The notes under the pieces: generated by a model
What the model saw: the letters and a program-made list of their open reading frames with translations, nothing else
What the model was told of the DNA's origin: nothing
Database searches by the model: none
Made by a program: the position numbers and the translations under genes
Shown here: piece by piece, positions 14,619 to 19,472 of the stretch
How the letters are laid out: each line of letters begins with the position of its first letter
Position numbering within the stretch: position 1 is the first letter of the stretch
DNA from: Eshraghiella sp964405265
GTDB taxonomy: Bacteria; Bacillota; Clostridia; Lachnospirales; Lachnospiraceae
DNA: 19,472 nucleotides
Reading direction: 5' to 3'
NCBI GenBank assembly: GCA_964405265.1
Contig: CAYONC010000022.1
Span: 1-19,472 of the forward strand

Positions 14619-14917
14619 TGGCAAACGTACAGTATTATGATGTAATCCTTAAACCGGTAATTACAGAAAAAAGTATGGAAGACATGGGCAGCAAGAAGTA
14701 CACATTCCTTGTACATCCTGAAGCTAACAAGACTCAGATTAAGGAAGCTGTTGAAAAAATGTTTGAAGGAACCAAGGTTGCAAGTGTTAATACAATGAAC
14801 CTTGAAGGTAAGACACGCAGAAGAGGCATGACTTACGGAAAAACGGCAGCTAAGAAGAAAGCAATAGTTCAGCTTACGGCAGACAGCGCTGACATTGAAA
14901 TCTTCTCAGGTCTTTAA
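14618..14917 (+). CDS. rplW: 50S ribosomal protein L23
   Basis: 99 residues, the normal length. L23 sits at the tunnel exit and is the docking site for trigger factor and SRP. Marks are VILKPVITEKSMEDMGSKKYTFLVHPEANKTQIKEAVEKMF and the basic GKTRRRGMTYGKTAAKKKAIVQL. The start shares a base with the rplD stop, and GAGGTG lies just upstream inside rplD. A structured 113-base gap separates it from rplB. Confidence 0.98.
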   Translation: MANVQYYDVILKPVITEKSMEDMGSKKYTFLVHPEANKTQIKEAVEKMFEGTKVASVNTMNLEGKTRRRGMTYGKTAAKKKAIVQLTADSADIEIFSGL

Positions 14918-15030
14918 TCAGAAAAGACCACGCCGGATTATCCGGTCCGGCAGTGAAGTCCGGTGTAGAAAAAGTGATGAGATATTGCACCGGAGAACAG
15001 TAATTTGAAACATCGAAAGGAGAACAGAAA
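14918..15030 (+). promoter_or_regulatory. rplW-rplB intercistronic RNA with GC-rich stems
   Basis: A 113-base gap. GCCGGA-TTATCCGG-TCCGGC (14932-14951) competes with the tighter CCGGA-TTA-TCCGG (14933-14945). A second perfect 7-base stem TCCGGTG / CACCGGA closes 14959-14994. TCCGG/CCGGA units occur five times, so mutually exclusive folds are possible. There is no T run and no promoter; GAAAGGAGAAC precedes rplB. Confidence 0.5.
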
Positions 15031-15873
15031 ATGGGAATTAAGACATACAACCCATATACCCCTTCCAGAAGGAATATGACTGGCTCGGATTTTTCTGAAA
15101 TTACCAAGAAAACACCTGAAAAGTCACTTCTTGCATCTAAGAAGAAAACTTCCGGACGTAACAATCAGGGTAAAATCACCGTAAGACATCACGGTGGCGG
15201 AAACAGACAGAAATACAGAATCATAGATTTCAAGAGAAATAAAGACGGTATTCCTGCAACGGTAATCGGAATTGAATACGATCCGAACAGAACTGCCAAC
15301 ATCGCATTAATCTGCTATGCAGACGGTGAAAAGGCATATATACTTGCACCACAGGGATTAACTGACGGAATGAAGGTTATGAACGGTGCAGAGGCGGAAA
15401 TCAGGGTTGGTAACTGCTTACCGCTTGAAAATATACCGGTCGGTACAGAAATTCATAATATTGAGCTTTATCCGGGAAGAGGAGGACAGCTTGTCCGTAC
15501 AGCCGGTGCAAGTGCACAGCTTATGGCTAAGGAAGGCAAGTATGCAACATTAAGACTTCCATCAGGAGAAATGAGAATGGTAACATTGAACTGCCGTGCC
15601 ACAATCGGTACAGTAGGTAATGCAGAGCACAACCTCATTAATTATGGTAAGGCAGGACGTGTGCGTCATATGGGTATTCGTCCGACAGTACGCGGTTCTG
15701 TTATGAACCCGAATGACCATCCGCATGGTGGTGGTGAAGGCAGGGCTCCGATTGGACGTTCAGGTCCGTTAACCCCATGGGGCAAGCCGGCACTTGGTCT
15801 CAAGACCAGAAAGAAGAACAAAGCTTCTAATAAACTTATCGTAAGAAGAAGAGACGGTAAAAGCATAAAGTAG
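15031..15873 (+). CDS. rplB: 50S ribosomal protein L2
   Basis: 280 residues. L2 is the conserved 23S-binding protein next to the peptidyl transferase centre. Marks are MGIKTYNPYTPSRRNMTGSDF, GRNNQGKITVRHHGGGNRQKYRIIDFKRNKDGIPATV and the C-terminal NPNDHPHGGGEGRAPIGRSGPLTPWGKPALGLKTRKKNK, which contains the essential histidine region. AAAGGAGAA precedes the ATG. rpsS follows after 16 bases. Confidence 0.98.
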   Translation: MGIKTYNPYTPSRRNMTGSDFSEITKKTPEKSLLASKKKTSGRNNQGKITVRHHGGGNRQKYRIIDFKRNKDGIPATVIGIEYDPNRTANIALICYADGEKAYILAPQGLTDGMKVMNGAEAEIRVGNCLPLENIPVGTEIHNIELYPGRGGQLVRTAGASAQLMAKEGKYATLRLPSGEMRMVTLNCRATIGTVGNAEHNLINYGKAGRVRHMGIRPTVRGSVMNPNDHPHGGGEGRAPIGRSGPLTPWGKPALGLKTRKKNKASNKLIVRRRDGKSIK

Positions 15874-15889
15874 TTAAGGAGGTCAGATT

Positions 15890-16165
15890 ATGGCTCGTTC
15901 ATTAAAAAAAGGACCATTTGCAGATGAGAGTTTACTTAAAAAAGTAGATGCAATGAACGCATCAGGAGACAAGTCGGTTATTAAGACATGGTCACGCCGT
16001 TCTACGATTTATCCTCAGATGGTTGGACATACAATTGCAGTTCACGACGGAAGAAAGCATGTGCCTGTTTACATCACGGAAGACATGGTTGAACATAAGC
16101 TTGGAGAGTTCGTGGCTACAAGAACATTCAGAGGACATGGAAAAGACGAGAAGAAATCTCGTTAA
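15890..16165 (+). CDS. rpsS: 30S ribosomal protein S19
   Basis: 91 residues, the usual size. S19 binds the 30S head with S13. It begins MARSLKKGPFADESLLKKV and continues KTWSRRSTIYPQMVGHTIAVHDGRKHVPVYITEDMVEHKLGEFVATRTFRGH, all family hallmarks. AAGGAGGT precedes the ATG. rplV follows after 28 bases. Confidence 0.98.
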   Translation: MARSLKKGPFADESLLKKVDAMNASGDKSVIKTWSRRSTIYPQMVGHTIAVHDGRKHVPVYITEDMVEHKLGEFVATRTFRGHGKDEKKSR

Positions 16166-16193
16166 TTAACAGATTTGGAAGGAGGTTTAATCC

Positions 16194-16580
16194 ATGGCTA
16201 AAGGACATAGATCCCAGATTAAAAGAGAGAGAAATGCCAATAAAGATACCAGACCGTCAGCAAAGCTTTCATATGCAAGAGTTTCGGTTCAGAAGGCATG
16301 CTTTGTTTTAGACGCAATCCGTGGAAAAGATGTTACAACGGCACTTGCAATTGTTTCATACAATCCAAGATATGCTTCTTCAGTTATAGAAAAACTTTTA
16401 AAGTCAGCTATTGCTAATGCTGAGAACAATAACGGAATGAAGGCTGAAAACCTTTACATTGAAGAATGTTATGCAGGTGAAGGCCCAATCATGAAGAGAG
16501 TCAGACCAAGAGCACAGGGTAGAGCTTACAGAATCGAAAAGAGAATGAGCAACATTACAATCGTGCTTAATGAAAGATAG
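16194..16580 (+). CDS. rplV: 50S ribosomal protein L22
   Basis: 128 residues. L22 lines the exit tunnel; its beta-hairpin AGEGPIMKRVRPRAQGRAYRIEKRMSNITIVL is the region where macrolide-resistance changes occur in other bacteria, and it looks ordinary here. The core starts at AKLSYARVSVQKACFVLDAIRGKD. A basic N-terminal extension of about 20 residues (MAKGHRSQIKRERNANKDTR) makes it longer than E. coli L22 (110), as I recall for Lachnospiraceae. GGAAGGAGG precedes the ATG. Confidence 0.97.
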   Translation: MAKGHRSQIKRERNANKDTRPSAKLSYARVSVQKACFVLDAIRGKDVTTALAIVSYNPRYASSVIEKLLKSAIANAENNNGMKAENLYIEECYAGEGPIMKRVRPRAQGRAYRIEKRMSNITIVLNER

Positions 16581-16594
16581 GAAGGAGAACACGC

Positions 16595-17254
16595 ATGGGA
16601 CAGAAAGTAAATCCTCATGGCATAAGAGTCGGTGTAATTAAAGACTGGGACTCAAAGTGGTATGCTGATGCAGATTTTTCTGATAATCTTGTAGAAGACT
16701 ACAATATCAGAAAATTCGTAAAGAAGAGACTTTACAGTGCAGGCATTTCAAAGATTGAGATAGAGAGAGCTTCTGACAGAGTCAAGGTATTCATATATAC
16801 GGCAAAGCCGGGTATTGTAATTGGCAAGGGCGGAGCTGATATTGAGAAGCTTAAAGCAGAAGTACAGAAGCTTACTTCTAAGAAGTTATCGATTGACATT
16901 AAGGAAATCAAGAGACCGGATGGCGATTCACAGCTTGTGGCTGAAAATATCGCACTTCAGCTTGAAAACCGTGTTTCTTTCAGAAGAGCAATGAAGTCGG
17001 TTATGTCAAGAGCAATGAAGACACCGGGTGTTAAAGGTATCAAGACATCTGTTTCAGGACGTCTTGGCGGAGCAGACATGGCCCGTACAGAATTTTACAG
17101 TGAAGGAACAATTCCTCTCCAGACATTACGTGCAGACATAGATTACGGATTTGCTGAAGCAGATACGACATATGGTAAAGTCGGCGTTAAAGTATGGATA
17201 TACAAGGGCGAAGTTCTTCCAACAAAATCAGTTAAGGAAGGGAGCGAACAGTAA
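16595..17254 (+). CDS. rpsC: 30S ribosomal protein S3
   Basis: 219 residues. S3 shapes the mRNA entry channel. It begins MGQKVNPHGIRVGVIKDWDSKWYA and has a type II KH domain with IVIGKGGADIEKLKAEV (GKGG at 77-80). The C-terminal domain has RAMKSVMSRAMKTPGVKGIKTSVSGRLGGADMARTE. GAAGGAGA precedes the ATG. Its stop overlaps the rplP start in TAATG. Confidence 0.98.
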   Translation: MGQKVNPHGIRVGVIKDWDSKWYADADFSDNLVEDYNIRKFVKKRLYSAGISKIEIERASDRVKVFIYTAKPGIVIGKGGADIEKLKAEVQKLTSKKLSIDIKEIKRPDGDSQLVAENIALQLENRVSFRRAMKSVMSRAMKTPGVKGIKTSVSGRLGGADMARTEFYSEGTIPLQTLRADIDYGFAEADTTYGKVGVKVWIYKGEVLPTKSVKEGSEQ

Positions 17255-17691
17255 TGTTATTACCTAAGAGAGTTAAACATCGTAAGCAGTTCCGAGGCTC
17301 TATGGCTGGAAAAGCAACAAGAGGCAATAAGATCGTATATGGTGAATACGGTATTGTCGCTCTTGAACCAAAGTGGGTAACTTCAAGACAGATAGAAGCA
17401 GCCCGTATTGCCATGACAAGATACATCAAGCGTGGTGGTAAAGTATGGATTAAATTATTCCCTGATAAGCCATATACTCATAAGCCGTTAGGTGTCAGAA
17501 TGGGTAAAGGAAAAGGCGCAGTTGAATATTGGGTAGCAGTAGTTAAACCAGGACGTGTAATGTTTGAAATCGCAGGAGTATCAGAAGAAGTTGCGAGAGA
17601 AGCATTACGTCTTGCAATGCACAAACTTCCTCTTAAATGTAAGGTAGTATCACGTGCACAGTTAGAAGGCGGTGACAACAGTGAAAATTAA
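17254..17691 (+). CDS. rplP: 50S ribosomal protein L16
   Basis: 145 residues, the usual length. L16 helps position aminoacyl-tRNA in the large subunit. Marks are MLLPKRVKHRKQFRGSMAGKATRGN, ALEPKWVTSRQIEAARIAMTRYIKRGGKVWIKLFPDKPYTHKPLGVRMGKGKG and EALRLAMHKLPLKCKVV. It is translationally coupled to rpsC by a one-base overlap. Its 3' end contains the ribosome binding site and start of rpmC. Confidence 0.98.
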   Translation: MLLPKRVKHRKQFRGSMAGKATRGNKIVYGEYGIVALEPKWVTSRQIEAARIAMTRYIKRGGKVWIKLFPDKPYTHKPLGVRMGKGKGAVEYWVAVVKPGRVMFEIAGVSEEVAREALRLAMHKLPLKCKVVSRAQLEGGDNSEN

Positions 17692-17884
17692 TAAGTATGT
17701 AGAAGAGTTAAAAGGAAAGACTCCTGCAGAATTAAATGAAGAATTAGTAGCTGCTAAGAAGGAGCTTTTCAATTTAAGATTCCAGAACGCAACAAATCAG
17801 CTGGATAATACGAGCAGAATTAAAGATGTCAGAAGAAATATTGCTCGTATCCAGACAATCATAGCCCAGAAGGCTGCTGAATAA
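17681..17884 (+). CDS. rpmC: 50S ribosomal protein L29
   Basis: 67 residues. L29 is a small helical protein near the tunnel exit. Sequence: MKINKYVEELKGKTPAEL, then EELVAAKKELFNLRFQNATNQL and SRIKDVRRNIARIQTII, typical of the family. GTG 17681 is chosen because AAGGCGGTG ends 7 bases upstream and MKINKYVEEL is the family start. A GTG at 17672 would add three residues but lies inside that ribosome binding site. It overlaps the end of rplP by 11 bases. Confidence 0.95.
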   Translation: MKINKYVEELKGKTPAELNEELVAAKKELFNLRFQNATNQLDNTSRIKDVRRNIARIQTIIAQKAAE

Positions 17885-17906
17885 TCCGAGGAAGGAGGAA
17901 TTTGTT

Positions 17907-18164
17907 GTGGAAGAAAGAAATTTAAGAAAAACACGTACCGGTAAGGTCGTAAGCAATAAGATGGATAAGACAATCGTAGTTGCAGTTGAGGACCATGTAA
18001 AGCATCCTCTTTACAACAAGATAGTTAAAAGAACTTATAAATTACAGGCACATGATGAAAACAATGAATGTCAGATCGGTGATGTTGTGAAGGTTATGGA
18101 GACAAGACCTTTATCAAAGAACAAAAGATGGAGATTTGTTGAACTTATCAGCAGAGCCGAGTAA
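17907..18164 (+). CDS. rpsQ: 30S ribosomal protein S17
   Basis: 85 residues, an OB-fold protein that binds 16S rRNA early in assembly. Marks are RKTRTGKVVSNKMDKTIVVAVEDHVKHPLYNKIVKRTYKLQAHDE and the end VVKVMETRPLSKNKRWRFVELI. It uses a GTG start, with AAGGAGG (17892-17898) eight bases upstream. Confidence 0.97.
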   Translation: MEERNLRKTRTGKVVSNKMDKTIVVAVEDHVKHPLYNKIVKRTYKLQAHDENNECQIGDVVKVMETRPLSKNKRWRFVELISRAE

Positions 18165-18197
18165 TTCGGAACTAATATTTGAAGGAGGATTACCTGC

Positions 18198-18566
18198 ATG
18201 ATTCAGCAAGAGACAAGACTTAAGGTCGCTGATAACACAGGTGCAAAAGAACTTCTTTGCATCAGGGTTATGGGTGGCTCTACAAGAAGATATGCCAACA
18301 TCGGTGATGTAATCGTTGCTTCCGTTAAAGATGCAACACCAGGTGGTGTTGTTAAGAAGGGCGATGTTGTAAAAGCCGTTGTTGTACGTTCAGTTAAAGG
18401 TGCTCGTCGTAAAGACGGATCATATATTAAATTTGATGAAAACGCTGCTGTAATTATCAAAGATGACAAGACCCCTAAGGGAACCCGTATCTTTGGACCG
18501 GTAGCAAGAGAGTTAAGAGATAAACAGTTTATGAAAATTGTTTCATTAGCTCCGGAAGTATTATAA
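18198..18566 (+). CDS. rplN: 50S ribosomal protein L14
   Basis: 122 residues, the exact family size. L14 lies at the subunit interface. Marks are MIQQETRLKVADNTGAKELLCIRVMGGSTRRYANIGDVIVASVK and the end FGPVARELRDKQFMKIVSLAPEVL. GAAGGAGG precedes the ATG. rplX starts within about 15 bases of the stop. Confidence 0.98.
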   Translation: MIQQETRLKVADNTGAKELLCIRVMGGSTRRYANIGDVIVASVKDATPGGVVKKGDVVKAVVVRSVKGARRKDGSYIKFDENAAVIIKDDKTPKGTRIFGPVARELRDKQFMKIVSLAPEVL

Positions 18567-18579
18567 GGAGGTGTCTACT

Positions 18580-18891
18580 GTGTCAACAATGAAAATTAAA
18601 AAAGGTGACCTTGTAAGAGTAATCACCGGTAAGGACAAAGACAAAGAAGGCAAAGTAACTTCAGTTGATGCCAAAAATCACAAAGCAGTTGTTGAAGGCG
18701 TCAATATGATTACAAAGCACACAAAGCCGAGTGCACAGAACCAAAATGGCGGAATTGTACATCAGGAAGCTCCTATTGATATTTCCAACATTATGTATGT
18801 TCACAACGGAAAGACAACAAGAATCGGTTTTAAGATTGAAGACGGCAAGAAAGTCCGTATTGCAAAATCTACCGGTGAAGTAATCGATTAA
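18580..18891 (+). CDS. rplX: 50S ribosomal protein L24
   Basis: 103 residues. L24 is an assembly initiator with a KOW motif, visible as KKGDLVRVITGKDKDKEGKVTSVD, followed by VVEGVNMITKHTKPSAQNQNGGIVHQEAPIDISNIM. GTG 18580 (MSTMKIKKGD) is preferred: AAGGAGGTG (18565-18573) is ideally spaced for it, while the GTG at 18571 lies inside that site. An ATG at 18589 is a weaker alternative. Confidence 0.95.
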   Translation: MSTMKIKKGDLVRVITGKDKDKEGKVTSVDAKNHKAVVEGVNMITKHTKPSAQNQNGGIVHQEAPIDISNIMYVHNGKTTRIGFKIEDGKKVRIAKSTGEVID

Positions 18892-18913
18892 TTAGGAAAG
18901 GAGGTCTGTAACG

Positions 18914-19453
18914 GTGAGCAGGCTCAAAGACTTATATAAAAGTGAAATAGTAGATGCTATGGTAAAGAAATTCGGATACAAGAACGTAATGGAAGTGCCA
19001 AAGCTTGACAAAATCGTTATAAATATGGGTGTTGGCGAAGCTAAAGACAATTCTAAGGTTCTTGAAACGGCAGTTAAGGAACTTGAGATAATTGCCGGTC
19101 AGAAGGTTGTAACAACCAAGGCTAAAAATTCAGTAGCCAATTTCAAAATCAGAGAGGGAATGCCAATCGGATGCAAGGTAACACTTCGTGGTGAAAAAAT
19201 GTACGAATTCCTTGACCGTCTTGTAAATTTAGCATTACCCCGTGTACGTGACTTCAGAGGCGTAAGCTCTGTATCCTTTGACGGAAGAGGAAATTACGCA
19301 CTTGGTATCAAGGAACAGATTATCTTCCCTGAAATCGAATATGATAAAATCGATAAGGTAAGAGGTATGGATGTAATCGTTGTTACAACAGCCAAGACAG
19401 ATGAAGAAGCACGCGAATTATTGAGATTATTCAATATGCCGTTCAAAAAATAA
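18914..19453 (+). CDS. rplE: 50S ribosomal protein L5
   Basis: 179 residues, the usual size. L5 binds 5S rRNA and contacts P-site tRNA. Marks are YKSEIVDAMVKKFGYKNVMEVPKLDKIVINMGVGEA, KAKNSVANFKIREGMPIGCKVTLRGEKMYEFLDRL and DFRGVSSVSFDGRGNYALGIKEQIIFPEI. GTG start with AAAGGAGGT (18897-18905) eight bases upstream. A strong ribosome binding site for the next gene follows the stop. Confidence 0.98.
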   Translation: MSRLKDLYKSEIVDAMVKKFGYKNVMEVPKLDKIVINMGVGEAKDNSKVLETAVKELEIIAGQKVVTTKAKNSVANFKIREGMPIGCKVTLRGEKMYEFLDRLVNLALPRVRDFRGVSSVSFDGRGNYALGIKEQIIFPEIEYDKIDKVRGMDVIVVTTAKTDEEARELLRLFNMPFKK

Positions 19454-19456
19454 TTT

Positions 19457-19472
19457 AGGAGGGAAATTCAAT
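19457..19472 (+). promoter_or_regulatory. Ribosome binding site and first two start-codon bases of the next gene (expected rpsZ/rpsN)
   Basis: AGGAGGG (19457-19463), a 7-base spacer, then AT at the window end, which is most likely the beginning of an ATG. In Firmicutes S10/spc clusters the gene after rplE encodes S14, usually the zinc-binding short form. No coding sequence of it is visible here. Confidence 0.6.

Noticed and set aside
14618..14920. A terminator directly after rplW
   Set aside because: The GC-rich stems after rplW lack a T run and the operon clearly continues with rplB.
1..19472. CRISPR arrays, tRNA or rRNA genes, intact insertion sequences
   Set aside because: No regularly spaced repeats, no cloverleaf-like sequences and no transposase with terminal repeats were seen on reading the window.

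Overview
The window looks like a chromosomal segment from a low-to-moderate GC Clostridia member, most likely Lachnospiraceae. This is inferred from the S10 ribosomal-protein gene order, AGA-rich codon use in the ribosomal genes, strong AGGAGG ribosome binding sites, the S10 start MASQVMRITLKAYD, and extracellular starch-degrading lipoproteins. The genus cannot be fixed from the sequence.

Layout. (1) Bases 1-2106 look like the worn edge of a mobile element: the 3' end of a small DUF6809-like gene, a terminator, an intact AAA_14/DUF4143 ATPase gene with its own promoter, and a frameshifted, truncated serine recombinase. (2) Bases 2107-2567 hold no convincing gene. (3) Bases 2568-4736 encode a secreted GH13 alpha-amylase lipoprotein with a C-terminal CBM26-like starch-binding module. 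(4) Bases 4740-7172 are a polar amino acid ABC importer: promoter, binding lipoprotein, internal terminator, permease, ATPase. (5) Bases 7196-10593 continue on the same strand with a DPM1-like glycosyltransferase, a DUF2304 membrane protein, a LUD-domain protein and a beta-helix lipoprotein, ending at a strong hairpin terminator. (6) Bases 10670-11530 (minus strand) encode a class I SAM-dependent methyltransferase of the RlmI/RlmK type. It shares a divergent promoter region with a family 2 glycosyltransferase (11672-12481). (7) From 12513 to the end is the S10 operon: promoter, about 285 nt of structured leader, then rpsJ, rplC, rplD, rplW, rplB, rpsS, rplV, rpsC, rplP, rpmC, rpsQ, rplN, rplX, rplE. 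The window is cut inside the start codon of the next gene, expected to be rpsZ/rpsN.

How the parts work together. The amylase would release maltodextrins at the cell surface. The ABC cassette imports a small solute, probably an amino acid. The GT2/DUF2304 pair and the second GT2 point to envelope or polysaccharide glycosylation. The ribosomal block is a typical housekeeping operon with unusually long non-coding RNA before rpsJ, between rpsJ and rplC, and between rplW and rplB. These three are the best candidates for undescribed regulatory RNA here. I did not find a CRISPR array, tRNA, rRNA, intact transposon or clearly new multi-gene system.
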